Below the pieces are notes generated by a model. It searched no databases. It had not been told where the DNA came from and saw only the letters and a program-made list of their open reading frames with translations. A stretch of 64,000 nucleotides of DNA, taken from assembly GCA_963970005.1 (NCBI GenBank), contig CAXAMN010004025.1, forward strand, positions 172,351 to 236,350, written 5' to 3'. The position numbers and the translations under genes are program-made. Positions 23,015 through 35,983 of this stretch are shown here, piece by piece. How positions within the stretch are numbered: position 1 is the first letter of the stretch; each line of letters opens with the position of its first letter. This DNA comes from Durusdinium trenchii. Taxonomy: Eukaryota; Sar; Dinophyceae; Suessiales; Symbiodiniaceae.

Positions 23015-23332
23015 ATGATTGATTTGCGTAGGGGATGGGTCATGCAACCCTGTTCTGTTTGGACGGATGTGAATGGTTTCTGTGCCCAGAATCTAACGCC
23101 CAAGAGACTCTCAACCATTAAAAGCTACTATTTGGCAGACCACATTCGGGGGACTTGGATGCAAAGCAGTTGCCGGTTCCACCGGGGCGAGGCGAGCATT
23201 GACGAGCAGTGCAGCTCTCAGCTAGATGGAGTCCTCCCTGGTGCATGCCATTTGCCATTTGCCAAAGTCGGAGCTGTTAATTGGAGAGATTTCGAGATAC
23301 TAGTCACTATACGTTACTGTAATGAATTGTAG
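23015..23332 (+). CDS. 105-codon open frame, unknown product
   Basis: An ATG-initiated frame with balanced composition (MIDLRRGWVMQPCSVWTDVN at the start, KVGAVNWRDFEILVTIRY near the end). No family is recognised and no intron is evident inside it. It could be a small gene or an exon read past its donor. The surrounding 22.8-25.7 kb otherwise shows only spacer-like sequence with a GA microsatellite near 23685-23700. Confidence 0.3.
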   Translation: MIDLRRGWVMQPCSVWTDVNGFCAQNLTPKRLSTIKSYYLADHIRGTWMQSSCRFHRGEASIDEQCSSQLDGVLPGACHLPFAKVGAVNWRDFEILVTIRYCNEL

Positions 23333-25754
23333 TACTTGGGAATACTTCGGATTAGCCCACCTCCAAATATCTTGCTATCGCAGAGACATCTTGCTGCACT
23401 GACACCGACCATTAAGGCAAAGGAAAAAGCCCCGCACGGCCTAAAGGTGGGGATATGGATGTCCAATGCCTGTGTTGCTTGCACCTTTGTAGGAATTCTT
23501 AGGCGTCAAGCAGCTGTGTGCTTGTGCTTGTGTCGGTTTGGATGCACTGTATCTTCGGAGCAGCGAGAAGAGTAGGAAAATGCAGCGTTCAGTTTTGCTA
23601 CCTCCTACTGCACACAAATCTGAGGAGGTTTGTTGGTTTATGGCATTACACATGATACTGTCGATGAAAGGATGATACTTGTCGAGAGAGAGAGAGAGAG
23701 CTAGCAGCTTGCTCCTGTTGGAGTCCCTGCCGGACAAAGAACTATGCAGCCGCTTAAGCCACCAGCCTTTTCTTGGCACGCCTGGTGTTGAGAAGTTGAG
23801 GAGAAGAGGGGGGAGACATCATGTGTTCAAGAAGAAGCCTTTCTCTCGCAGGTCATCCTGGCTGCTTCACGAATGAGAAATCATGAGAAATCGTTTCAAA
23901 ACTCTGTGCATAGAATGCCTGCTTTGTTTGGAGAGCAAAGCGCTTGATTGAAAGGCTCGCTGTTTCACTTGATTTTGACACCTGCATTGGTGTGCTTGGC
24001 GCACCAGTACAGTGGACGAGATTGGGGTTTACTCTGGAACTTCTGCCGACCCGTACAAGGTCTATCTAGTCTTCTGTCGTTCCATCACGAAGACCAAACG
24101 TCAGTGTAGCATTGCTGATATGTGTGGAGACAACTGCACTCTGATATGTTGATTTGTGATTCAAGAGGGCATCCCATGCCAAAAGCAGGTGAGAGCCCGG
24201 TTGACGTTGAGAAAAAAACAGCTTTAGCTTTGAGATGAATTTAAGTCATGCAGAAAAGTCCCAAGGCTATGTTTGTCAGCAGGTGTTTTTTGTGGTTCTG
24301 GATGTTTGAACATATGGTGTTGAAGAACGATGTCGCTTGGGTTGGCAGAAAGGCCTATCTCTTGTCTTAGGGCTGGGTGCACAGGCTCCCAGCTTCCATT
24401 TGATTCGGCTTCTCCGGTCTCCGGTGTTAAGTGAAGAAAACTCGAAAACTGCACGCAGAGACCACTGTAGGAGGGCCTTTTATTAGTCCAAACATGTCCG
24501 AACATTCTCAATATACACTACAGTTTCCACTGTTCGATGGGGAAGCCCCATGGAGAATTTGCGGGGAAAAGAAGTGTTGCAAGCCAAGCCTTTTTTGCCA
24601 ACTGATCAGGATTTCACTTTCCCAAGATTAGGTGCAGACCAAAATGCTTTCAGGCTATCTCACTCGAGCTAAATCAAGCCCCTAGAGACTTGCCCAAATC
24701 TGGGACACGTCCCGTCTCGAAATCATCAATCGAGCTTTGCCTGTACCTGTGAAGCAGTCAGAATAGCACCTTTGCATGCCAGAGTCACAGTCTTTTGTGC
24801 GAGCACCAAGGAGAAACCAGAATTAATATCTCGTTTGCATCAGAGAGATGCACCGATTTGCCAACTCGTGCAAAAACACATGCTGAGCGCCTGACTTACA
24901 GTAAGTATATTAAGTGACCCGGTGACCCATCTTTTGGGGTCAAGACAGTTTGTGCGCATAACTTGCCCTTCGTGACATTGACGATCAAGAATGCTTCTAT
25001 GCTGAATGGATACACGTATACACTCAGGTTTCTATACAAGTATGACTCGGTGATAATTTCCGTGATGTATTGGAAGCACTATTTGAGGCCCACCATCAAG
25101 TGCTTTAGTCTTTCCACCGCAGATGCGGTTTGTGGTCGAACCCAGCTTTGTGCCACATGGACTGAAGCATCACCAAACCTGCCCCGCATGGCCAGAAACC
25201 CGTCCGGGTTCATCGTCCACACCAGCGAGGTCGACTCTTGGCTTGGAGAGGTCGCCCGAGGGACGGTCGACGGTCGAAGGGCGGCCTGTCCGCGCTGCGG
25301 TGCAGGTCTTCTTGCGCAATGGGGTTTCTATCGGGATTGAAGGTTCTCGTGAAGTTCTCGTGTTTTGGGTGAGTGAAAGCCACTTGGAGACCGTTGAAAA
25401 ATGACCCATGCGATTGTTTGTTGTGATCCAAGTGCCAAAGTGCCAGACTGGATAGCTGAGATTGGCTGAGGCGGCCGAAGCTGGACACCAGCTTCTGCAT
25501 TTCCAGGCCATACTTTTGGGCTGTCTTTCATACTCGGCAACGTCTAGGTCCAGGTTCCTTGCATGAGCAATACATTCTAATGGATGGATATCCTGGTGTT
25601 TGCTGAGAGGTTTCCAAGACCAAACAGCTACTATCATAGCTGTATGTCTCAAGAAATTGAAGTACAGGTTGCTCGCAAGAAGCAATAGATGCACAGTGAC
25701 ACACGTATGTGTTCCCGTTGCCAGCAGTTGTTATACTAACTGTGTTGTTTACAG

Positions 25755-25881
25755 GTGAAGAACTCAAGACACATCATCGTCAGCCAGGTGCAAGCCAATT
25801 TGGCTGCCGATCAAAGCACATCGCTTTGCCGCTTATCGCGCGAAGGCCGCACGGGTACTGTAAGGGTCATGATGGTCAATG
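25755..25881 (+). CDS. Candidate internal exon, unknown product
   Basis: Bounded by tttacag|g and a GT donor (ggtttg). It encodes VKNSRHIIVSQVQANLAADQ, then a Ser/Arg-rich part ending RVMMVN. The splice signals are good and no family is recognised. Confidence 0.35.
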
Positions 25882-26509
25882 GTTTGTTCTTTGGGTGTGC
25901 TTCCTGTCATGCTGGAAATGGGACCAAAAACAAAAAAATGTGTGGCGTTCCGTTTGGCTGTACGTTCCATCCATTTACTCATAGCTGCTTGCTGAAATTG
26001 GCTTGAAACATGGGCCCTGACAAGGGTTGAGTTCTCATCTCCAAGCCCATTCTTAGTGATGCGAAGATCTTACTGTACAGACACTTGCCACCGGCTTCTT
26101 AGGGGACAAGGTTCCCAAAGGGGCGAGAGCAAGTCATGTCTGGTGATGTGAAGATGACCGAAATGGCTGTGGGTCAAAACCTTAAGCCCGTTTATCCCTG
26201 GTAACTTTGACCTCCCTTGTAGTCTACTCTGTTCGTTTTCGGTGGTCAACCCAGGTCTTCCCGGTTTCGAACCACATCGCGCAGGTCTTGCAGCTGTTGC
26301 CTCAGCGAGTCTTACAGCAGTACATTGACTTTGAGAAGCAGGGCCAGTGCGCCGATGGCCGGCTTGGTAGCCTCAAACCCAGAGGTTTCAATGTAAACCA
26401 CCAACAAAGGACCAAGTCTGCGTGACTGACTCTCAGGAGTTGACACTTCTGGCAAAGAGGTCGCAGATCCGCGGAATAAACTGAATTAAGTGCAACTTTG
26501 CTGCCACAG

Positions 26510-26639
26510 GAACTGAAACTGTTGGGGTCATCGTCACTGCACAGCTTGTTGGCCCAAGACATCACCTGTACCTCTACCTGCGCGCGGTTTGCGAAAGGTA
26601 CTCGGCTTGCATCAAGCTTTTGGAGTCTGCTACGCCAGG
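26510..26639 (+). CDS. Candidate internal exon, unknown product
   Basis: Bounded by gccacag|g and gtgaga. The frame encodes TETVGVIVTAQLVGPRHHLY followed by LRAVCERYSACIKLLESATP. Good splice signals and protein-like composition make this one of the better exon candidates of the 19-31 kb stretch. It argues that the sense strand here is +, against the long - strand frame that overlaps it. Confidence 0.4.
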
Positions 26640-26999
26640 GTGAGACTGGGCTCGGCTCCGAAGTGTGGAAAGGGCACACCACTCTTGCGGGTACGCTTGA
26701 TCGAGTTGAACCTGATAGCCTGAAGAATCCTGAAGATTGATTCAAGAACCGGTCGTCCAAAAATCGTAAGTTGTGTTCTTGAAGAGAATAGACATCCTTG
26801 AAATGCCCAGCCTGGGGATAATGGGGTCCAGCCTGTAAATCTTTTGAGGGACGTAAATGCTTCCTAGTGACAACCATGTTTCTTGTGCTAGGTGTTATGA
26901 GCACCGTTTGCCACGTCAGCACGTCTACGACACCACAGAGCCCCGCATGCCCTCTGTCAAGAATAGGAACCGGTTGACCTCCCAAAGGCCTTTTGTCCA

Positions 27000-29900
27000 A
27001 CCCTAGTTGGTACCATCCTTGTCCAAAAAAGACCAGAGGTGGTGCTTCTTCAGTTTGCCAGGAGCCTCAACGTCTTGAGTCCCGCAAGCATGGTGAGTGG
27101 AAAGCCGCTGCTGGTGGAAACCGCCCGGCTCTCAGATGTTCCAGGCCCGTAGGTTGGCCAGGCTTGCGCAGGATGCGTTGGGAAGAGGAATGTAGTTTCA
27201 CCAACCATCATCACATATTATTCTCACAACATCAAATCATTCAAATCCTTGAAAGGTGGCATGAGAGGCAAAAATATGTTTGACAATACAAGCCAAGCCG
27301 GGCGTTGGCATCCTGCAGGTGGTTGTAGGTTGGACATGTGTCATGGTCTTTTTGTCGGACATCCAGCTGTGGAGCTTCAAGGCCCCCATTTTTGCAGAAC
27401 TGTTTTGCCACACAGCAACGAGGCAGAAACTCTGAAGTAGGAGACGAGCTGAACCAATTCCCTTCATCGTCTTTCATTTAGATTTGGTCGGATCGGGTCT
27501 TCTGGGTGGTCCCAGTTTGCTCAGCATCCCCAGACTGCGAATTCCAAGGTTCTTCAGCTCATTGTCGGCTACTCCGGCCTTTGTTTGAAGAATCAGCAGG
27601 GCGCCATCGCAGTGAAACTCATCACACAGGCACGGGGCGCTCTCACTGCTCGACGCCGTTGTTGTCTAGTTGGGCCAGCACGGTCGCCGTGTTCAATCCG
27701 ATGCTTACCAAAATGACAATGGATGACAATGGTAATTCGATTAGTGTGGGACTACTTGCGGAGTAGTCAACTACAGCTGCGCTTGTTTCAGCAGAGCTTT
27801 TTGGTACTGCAGGTGCTGGACAATATGTCCCTCTCTTTGCGAGACTTGCACCCTGGACATCGCACCGTGCTAGAGGCTGGCAGTGCAGTAGAAGAAGAGT
27901 TTGAGATGTTTGCGTATTTTCTTTGTTAGACCTTTGGCCTGCAAGGACATTTTGCAAGACCAACGGGGCATGACATGCAGTTTTCACTGGCATACGGAGC
28001 ATGTAAGACTCTGGGCCCAGCTTTCGTTGCTGCGTATACAGAACCCGGGATGTGTCATGACTTGTGTTTGTCAGGCCTACTTGTTCGCGGGTATCTCAGC
28101 ATGTCGTCCAACAATGTGCGCAGATGTTGAATGTTTGTGCTGCAGTGCATGGTCCTGCTTTCAAACCTTGGTGCATGTTCATGCTGCGTCTAAAGCTCTA
28201 AGGTTCCTTGTATCAATTTATCAATTTAAGTCGCACCTGGCTTCGCTTGTTGCAGCTTGCTGGGGGCCGCCTGAGGACACCGCCCTGAGTGTGTGCTACT
28301 ACATGCCCAATGATGTGACTTTGGCGGACCGATCTCAGTCCTTTTTCCAGCAGGCCGGATCTGCCAGAGCGTTTGGTTCTTTGCATTTTGACCACGTCAT
28401 GATAAGATTGCTGGTGTCCAACAAACGTAGAAGCTCTGAGGGGAACCACCAAATCAAGCAGAACATTGAAGAACAATTGTCATTTGCATCCATACTACCT
28501 AATTAATTGCGTGGTGTGTCTCAAACCAATGAGACCCTGCAAATATTATTCCAACACTGTCAAGTTCCGCAAAGCAGATCAAAAGCCAGCTGTTGGGGCC
28601 TTCCAAAATATGTCAGTAGATTTGATCAACGACGATCATTGTGTCAATTAGATGTCTGAGGAATCTGACACCGCCTGACACAGATGACCGGCTTTACCCG
28701 TCCGCTCCAACCAGACGATCCGCTCCGATGTCGCCACCTTTCGCCCGCCAGGCATCGGAGCGCTACTTGCGCTTGGGGCACATCAACAGATACTGCAAGC
28801 GGCTGGGACTGAAGACATACCAGAAGTCATCCGGAAGCGCCTGCCCGGGCCTACCCAGCTAATACCGTGGAAACTGAGGGTCCCTGATTTTGCTGCGGGT
28901 ACACTTAGAGATCTAATTATTATGATGGTGTGATGATCTTTGAGTGAATGATTGACCATGGGTTTTATACTCACATATACTCACATACTCAGCAAAGTCT
29001 GTGAATGCAGCAAGCTTATCCAGGATGCCGATGCAAACAACTCCACCCAGGTGCTGCCTCCGTGCTGCTGCAGTACTACACTTGCAAGGAAGCAAGTCTG
29101 AGGCGGAGTACTACACACAACAGGCAGGAGATGTTGCTGCATGTCACACCATTGATATTCTAGGTCATACAGTTCAAATCTGCAATTTAGTTGCGTAGCA
29201 AGCCGGTCTTTGATAACACCACCCTGCAAGTCTAAACCACAGGTTGAGAGAAAGTCAGGTCGAAACTGAGGGAGTCGAGGAGTGGAGCAAATCTATGGTG
29301 CGTGTCGTCCCTCGATTCTATTCCCAGGTTGTTTTTGTTAGTGTTTTAAAATACATAAAGTCTTTTTTACTGGATCTTTGGTCCATCGCTCACGTGAGTT
29401 GGTCCTAATGAGATCTACTGAATTCATGGGCCGCGAGGCACTGCGGAAGCCCCGTAAGCAAACTCAAGAAGACATTCATGACTCATGTATAGTTGACGAA
29501 TGGCTAAGTTTGCCCCCACATGTGATATGTGTTTGGGATGTTTGGGTAAAACGCTGTGGTGGCGTCTCTTTGAGGCCCAAGTGATGGGAAGGTGATTTAG
29601 CAGGTGACCTCCATTCGCTGGAATTGCTGCAATCCATGCAAGGCCCAAGCTACTCCCCTATAAGGAGTTGCCGGCACCAAGTAATTTTGGCGGGTCACCA
29701 AATTTAAATCTGGTCTTCCCTGCTGCTGCATGCACAAGTTTCTTGTGACCTTGGCCAGGCTCTCAACAAGTTGAGTGATGCACCAGTCTCCTCTTTACTG
29801 GCAGTTTGCTATCACAACCTGGCTGTGCTTCAGCTGCATGCCCTTGGGGCTTTCAGATGCACAACGCACTGTTTTTGCCTAAAAAGACAAGCACACCACA

Positions 29901-31899
29901 TGGGTGGGTGAGTGATTCGGTGTGTTCAAGTGCTCGGCCCAGCCACCATGGGGTTCCTCGTCGCCGTTGCTCTCCTGAGGTTCACACTGCGGTCCAGCAC
30001 CGCATTGCAGATGCAGTCGCGCATGTGAGGTGCCCTTCGCTTGTTGTCACAGTACATTCCACTGTATTGGCTTGAGACCAAGATGTGTTTGTATCATAGT
30101 TCCATGTGGTTCCTGTGTGTATGTATAGATATATACCTTGTTCTAGGGGGTCTCCCTCATTTCACATGTTTACAAGCTCCCTGAATACTCAAGCCTCAGC
30201 TTGCAGATGTCAAGATGTGTATACACCAGATGGGGAGCTAAGCTCAATACTGTAGAAAGGTGTGCAAAACGTCCATGCCTTAAACCATGTTAATTGATCC
30301 ATGTTGAAGGCCTGTTTGGACCTAGAAGAGCAGGGGGAAGCAATGTGACAAACAGGAATTGTATACAGATAGTGTTGAACAGCTGCCCGGAAGCATTGCA
30401 ACGAAGCAGCAACCGTGCTGCCTTAAATTTACCGTGCATTGTCATGGTTGGTACAGTCAATCTTGACAATCTTCTGAATGTGAGGCGACGAATGTCAAGA
30501 TCGTTCTGCAAACTCCATTAGTCAAACCTTTCCGGATTCTTCTACCAAGCTTTAGAGTGAACCACCTGCACCACTCAGAACCAGGTCGTATGTGGCCCTG
30601 CTGCGTCAGTTGCCAAAGCTGGGGAACTCCTGGATGCAGTTGCTGGACAGACGAAACGTGGGGAAATGGTTGCTGGATGTTGCCTGGAAAGGAGCCTGAG
30701 ATCAGGATGGATTCTCTACCAGAGGTGTCAAAAATAGATGGCTTTGGCATGTGAACCGTTCTTGGTGGCAGTTGCATTGCCCAGCGCTTTTGTGGGATTC
30801 TCTACCGGAACATCACGGGGATTTTGTGGGGTTGGGAGCACGTGGCTCCATCCTTCAGTTCTTACGGGTCAGTAGCTGGAAGTCTTTGGGGTTTGTTGGA
30901 TGAGGGAGGGTCACAGTATTCTTCTTGATGGACGAGCGGGATGGACCGCGTGACAAGTTACATCAATATAATATACCATCAAATTATCGAAGATGTTCTC
31001 GTAGTGGTTTGGATGCACAGACAAATAACCAAGACTGCATGAAAAGGAACACCTGATGTCGGAACCCAATTGCAATCCAACTTGTCATCCAAATATTTGT
31101 CATCCAAATGTGCTGACCACGGCAGACCTTCCTTGCGAATAGTTTCCAGGGTACTCCTACGCCAGGACAATACCCAATGGCTGATCCTGAAGGCGCAAGA
31201 GCTTTGGCCACAACATCAGCAGCAGGTGGGCGAATCAGCGTCTGTCACATGAGGTCTACAAGCCTTGGGAGCGCATGGGCTGGTTGTTTCATTGGAAATG
31301 GAATTGCTTGCGCAATTCTTCTTGCTGAAAGACATGCTATTTTCCATGAACAGAGCCGTACAGTAGTGTTTAGTTTGCCACCCAATGTGTATCAAGTATG
31401 GCTGTGCCCACCTCACCACCACCTCTTTCGTTCATTTGTACTTGGGCTGCTGCACCGTCCAAGTTTTCAATATCCAGCCCCTCGTTTTTGCACAACCTCC
31501 AGAGCAGCCATGATTGGCACAACTTCCGGGGCGATTGTCACATATCGTCACTCAAAAATGCGATCGGCACTCGAGGTTTTGAGTTGGCACACTGGAGGCT
31601 TCTGTTGCACCAGCCTCCATATGTCTGAAAGCCATGTTCCAAACAAACCCGACTGAGAGCCATTCTGCGCCAGAATGGAATCCGAGACAGTCAGCTGGTG
31701 AGGACGACGTAGGCGGCACGCAGGGGTGAGACGGTGGAAGGAGTTACAGATTCTGCACCAAGTAGAAAGCCAAGTAAGTATGGTTCGACCCGTGCTTTCT
31801 CATGAGATTATATTGTGTGGTTCAGAGATCATGGTGAAGCTCCTCCCCTGTGTCATTCTAGGTTGCACCTTTCCAATCAATCTTGAGCATTCTTGAGCT
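27000..31899. other. Gene-poor stretch with weak + strand exon-like pieces
   Basis: Nothing here can be called a gene. Short exon-like frames on the + strand occur at about 28740-28862 (ASERYLRLGHINRYCKRLGL) and 29940-30031 (EVHTAVQHRIADAVAHV), but their families are unknown. No repeat family or RNA gene was recognised. Confidence 0.25.
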
Positions 31900-32399
31900 G
31901 CAAACTGTTTCACATGGAACTTTCCGGAATTCAATTTGATTCGCAAAAATATTCACTAATATATGTATAAATAATTATGATTAAGTATATTATAATAAAT
32001 AGATATATTGTATATAATAAAATATATCGAAATATATATATTGTAAGGGCTCCGCCCGGGTGCCACCGACTCCTATTTGAATGAAGCCTTAGATCTAAAT
32101 CGTGCGGATTAAAAGCAATATTGCATGGAATAATTTGCACTTAGATTAATGGATATAGTATATTTAAAAAAAAGAATCTAAGATAAAAGACCTTAGGTAA
32201 AAGCGAGCGAAAATAATCTCTTTTAATATATGTTTGCTGGAAAAATGAAAGATTAAAAGAAGAATGTATAGAAAACGATAGGCAAGAAATAACCTAGAGG
32301 GGTCGTTGCGGACCACGAAAAAAAGGGAAATGATATATTAAAGCCAATATAAATAATGATTTTAATAAAGCATAACTCTAATAGAGCATTTATGGTTGT

Positions 32400-33090
32400 T
32401 AGAGCCTATAGTTTGCGCAATTGCGTCCTTAATTTAGTATAGAGCCCATAATCTAGCAAATGCAAGGTTTTGAGATGTTTGAAGCGTCCGCGCAATTTCG
32501 GGCCACTGGCAAATTTCGAGGGATTTGAAACATTTGAAGGGCAATTTCGGACCACTACAAAAAAGGATTTGGCACGCCAGAGCTTTGGAACGTCTGAAGC
32601 GTCTAGAATATAGAAGTTGGCTGCTCCAACTGCTAGTATGGCAGAACCATTGACAAATTTTGAGGGGTTAAAGGTATTTGAAGGGCAATTTCGGACCACT
32701 ATAAAAAAGGATTTGGCGCGCCAGAGGCCACAATCTGGCACAGAGCCCAGAGTCCACAGTCCAGCAAGTGCGAGATTTTGGAGCGTCTGACGCGTCTAGA
32801 ATGCAGAAGCTGGCTATTCTAACTGCCAGTATTGCAGAACCATTGGCAAATTTCGGGGGACTTGAGGGGTTTGAAGGGCAATTTCGAACCATTAGAAAGG
32901 ATTTGGCGGGCCAGAGCCCAGAGCCCACCGTCTGGCAACTGCGCCCACAGTCTAGCAATTGTTAAATTTTTGCGCATTTCATTTCGGGCCCAGAAAAGAA
33001 AGGATTTGGAGAGCTTAGGTTCCACACCTTCGATGGTCTCAGGCGCCGTCCCTGCCTTCGCCAAAGTAGGGGTCGGCGGATATATTTTTT
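32400..33090 (+). repeat. Modular diverged repeat array
   Basis: Blocks recur in the same orientation: gcaatttcgg(a/g)ccac begins at 32492, 32541 and 32685, with a diverged copy at 32878. Each of the last three is followed by a ...aaaggatttggc(g/a)(c/g)gccag block. A second module (gcgtctagaat(a/g)(t/c)agaag) occurs near 32600 and 32793. Spacing varies (49, 144 and 193 bp), so whole modules have been gained or lost. There is no protein-coding support. Confidence 0.75.
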
Positions 33091-33929
33091 GAGATTTAAT
33101 ATATTTTAAATATAGCTTTGAATAATTGAATCTATTATATATATATAAATAAATAGATATTAATATAGTATTATATTTGAATGATATAATAATTATGAGA
33201 AAAAAAACAATTATATAGATATATATAGATATACAAATCAAGATCTTTTGAAATAGAATAAAATTGATTATATATTGGAAATTACATATTTAAAATAATG
33301 ATACAATTAAATGTTATATAAAATATTGAAATGGATTAATATATTTAAAATGAATTTAATAAAATAAATGATATTTAAATGTAGGAATTGATAATTATTA
33401 TATATATATATATTGATAATTATTCGTATGATTTTAATGTTTATTTAGGTATTTTTTTAATAATATATTAATATGAATTTATATTCAGATTTTATATTAT
33501 ATTAATATATATCTATATTTATATATTTAATAAATATATATATATATTAAAGATTTATTATCGCTAAAAATTATGAAATTATTAATATACAATATATTTG
33601 TAAAAATTACTATTTTAAGAAAATGATTTTATTTGGGTATGATTAAATTTGCTTATATATTTGATAATACCGTGGATATGAATATGATGAAAAGATAAGG
33701 ATAAAAGGGATATCCTTATTTTGTACCTGAATTTTGGGTAAATAGATTCTATTTTCTTTCATTGCAGGTAATTTAAAAATTAATATGTTCATAAATATTG
33801 CCAATTAATGCCAATGATTTGATAGGAATATCTAGCTTAGGAGGGATTCAAATGAATGTATTTGGTGGAATTTAAAATCTTCCAATTCAAAAGAATAATT
33901 ACTAAATTATTTCCAATAATTTTGGTTAT

Positions 33930-33938
33930 ATTCTGCAG
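33930..33938. repeat. Left target-site duplication (9 bp)
   Basis: The sequence attctgcag precedes the left inverted repeat and is repeated at 34652-34660. Counting it once restores the reverse transcriptase frame (LQN-ITK). Confidence 0.85.
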
Positions 33939-34651
33939 TAGGGATGTCCAAATCCCTCTGGGATGATGTTCTAGCCAAGTCGGGCGGCAGGTTGGGGTGC
34001 CGCACTTACACCCACCCATCCCCAGCACTTCCAGATTGACACGATTTCAGACATCTGAATCTGAGATCTTGCGATATTTTTTTGTCTCTTCGTTTTCCGG
34101 TATGGTTTCCAGGTTTTTTCCTGGCGGTGAAATTTTGAAACTAGTGGTTCTATATGAATTCTTGAATTCTGCCTTGTCCTTTGCCATCCACTGAAGCTTT
34201 TTGGAGCACCTGCCAGCAACTGCAATGGCAAAAACCAGAGTGCACAGACAACATACAAGACACACACCTCACAGCAAACTATTCACTGACTAAACCATAG
34301 GACCACATCTCTTTGGCCAGCAATTTCCTTTTCTCTTTGATCAGCGAGTCGGCTTTTGTTGACAGTGTCACAGTGTCACATATGTGTGGGCTCAAAAAAA
34401 GAGGTGTTGCTAAAGAAAACAACATCTCCAATCTACATGAAAAAAATCTCCACAACATATAGCTTTGCCTCCCAAAAAAAACATATCATTCACAAAAAAA
34501 ACAGCTGCAACAATAGAACCTCACTGCAAAACCTTACACAAGCCACAAACAAACCTAACATCTCAACAATCTGGCATGTCCCTCGGGCACGACCCAAAGG
34601 TGCCGCCAAACTTAAGCGGTAACAGCTCCAGAGCACATCTGGACATCCCTA
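33939..34651. mobile_element. 713-bp non-autonomous DNA transposon (MITE-like)
   Basis: The ends are 15-bp terminal inverted repeats with one mismatch: tagggatgtccaaat at 33939-33953 and tagggatgtccagat read inward from 34651. A subterminal inverted block (about 33977-33998 against 34592-34613, core ggcggca) supports the pairing. It is flanked by 9-bp direct repeats attctgcag. No transposase frame is present, so it would need one in trans. The terminal sequence (T/C)AGGG-type resembles hAT superfamily ends, which usually give 8-bp duplications; 9 bp fits Mutator-like elements better. The element sits inside the LINE pseudogene and is less AT-biased than its host, so it arrived later. Confidence 0.85.
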
Positions 34652-34660
34652 ATTCTGCAG
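34652..34660. repeat. Right target-site duplication (9 bp)
   Basis: A second copy of attctgcag, directly after the right inverted repeat of the 713-bp element. Confidence 0.85.
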
Positions 34661-35330
34661 CCTCTTTACGAGGAAGATAGCGTAATTTGTGTTCCTGCCT
34701 GCTCTGAAGCCATATTGCGTGCCCATGATCCATTTGTCTAATTGTTCGGAGAGGCGGTTTTTGATGATGGCCGCAATGATCTTATAGAAAATTTATAGAA
34801 GGGAAATTGATCTATAATTTTCAAAAATATTGGAATCTCCCTTCTTATATATTGATGTTATTCATATTTCGTACAATGATGATTCGATTATATCCTTGTC
34901 TAAAATCTCATTGGTATAATGAAGGAGATAGGATCTATTTCTGGCAATATTCATTTGCAAGATATTCAATAATCTTCTGGGAATATTGCGCGTTGGTAAT
35001 TCGTCGTCCCTGATTATTTTTAAGCTTAGTGAATTTCAGAGTCGGTCGTGCCCTCATTCTGTTTAATTCGGTCCATTTATATGTATGACCTTCGATTTCT
35101 TCTAATTATTGCAATTGATGGATAGCTTTGTCTTGTCAATATTACGTCACCAGATTCTTTTGTTCCTTGATGTGATTCCAGTAGGTTCAAGTTTTCGATT
35201 AAGAGAAATGATTTCTTTTGGGCAGTGAATATCTGGGTCAGATTTTTCTTCGCCGATTCCTTTCAAATTTGAACTAATAAAGAGATAGATTCCTGTTTAT
35301 TGGCGACGCATTCTGAATTGAATTTTAAAT

Positions 35331-35983
35331 GATTGTATGTATTGTATTGAGCTCTTTGCGCGGAAATGGGGATTCATTATATATTTTATAAATCATATAT
35401 ATATTTTATTTTTTAAAAAATAATGAATTTTAAAGAATATAATATAAATATATATTGAATATAGATATATTGAGGATTCTTATGGTAAGGGCCCAGGGCT
35501 AAACATTAATATTCAATCGAAGGCATCATACGGACGTGTTTAGTTGATTCGTTACTTTTTGCTATATATATGGATATGTGTCGAATCTTCGATATGGATT
35601 TCGATTGCGCAGGCTCGTCAAGTTGGGGCGGGGTTTTATCTCGATTGCGGTCTCGTTCAGGTATCATAATAAATATATTGCGTGATAGATATAAGGAAAA
35701 ATGTGTGTTTTTGGAATCCAAACAAGGGATGGGCACGTGTTTATTTCGACAATTAGCAGGTATAGAATTTTAGCTTTACTATTCGATATAGATTTTGTTA
35801 TAAATTATGAATTTGGGATATAGTATATATTTATAGATTCCAATTCTTATAATATATATATTGCGGTAGCTTATTATAGAAGATATCAAATAATATTTCC
35901 AAATAGAAGATTCGAATTTTAGCCAAATTTTGAGTTAACCCCTCAAATAGAAGAAACTCACTAAGGAACCGGGGTATGCAGAG
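35331..35983. other. AT-rich stretch without recognised features
   Basis: It lies 5' of the decayed reverse transcriptase (- strand sense), where a LINE endonuclease would be expected. A 76-codon - strand frame (35506-35736) and a 67-codon + strand frame (35570-35773) overlap; neither shows endonuclease motifs. Confidence 0.3.

Larger units (their letters stand above)
33620..35330 (-). pseudogene. Decayed LINE reverse transcriptase
   Basis: Reading on the - strand from high to low coordinates, the reverse transcriptase signature appears in order. It runs FTKLKNNQGRRITNAQYSQK, then SIYKKGD and FENYRSISLL, then YKIIAAIIKNRLSEQLDKW (ending near 34745) and MGTQYGFRAGRNTNYAIFL. The frame then continues past the inserted element into LQNITKIIGNNLVIILLNW (near 33890), and ends with GTK*GYPFYPYLF (33680-33727). 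These match the LINE pattern KKGD..NYRPISLL, GFR..RST..AI, LLDW and GIRQGCPLSPYLF. In-frame stops, at least one probable frameshift after LLNW and many transition-type substitutions show it is dead. The YxDD catalytic motif and endonuclease are not recognisable in the AT-rich flanks. The insertion of a DNA transposon at 33939-34651 splits it. Confidence 0.85.

Noticed and set aside
26302-27000. 232-codon open frame on the - strand
   Set aside because: Ser/Cys/Arg-rich shadow composition without motif. It overlaps a + strand exon (26510-26639) with good AG|G and GTGAGA signals.
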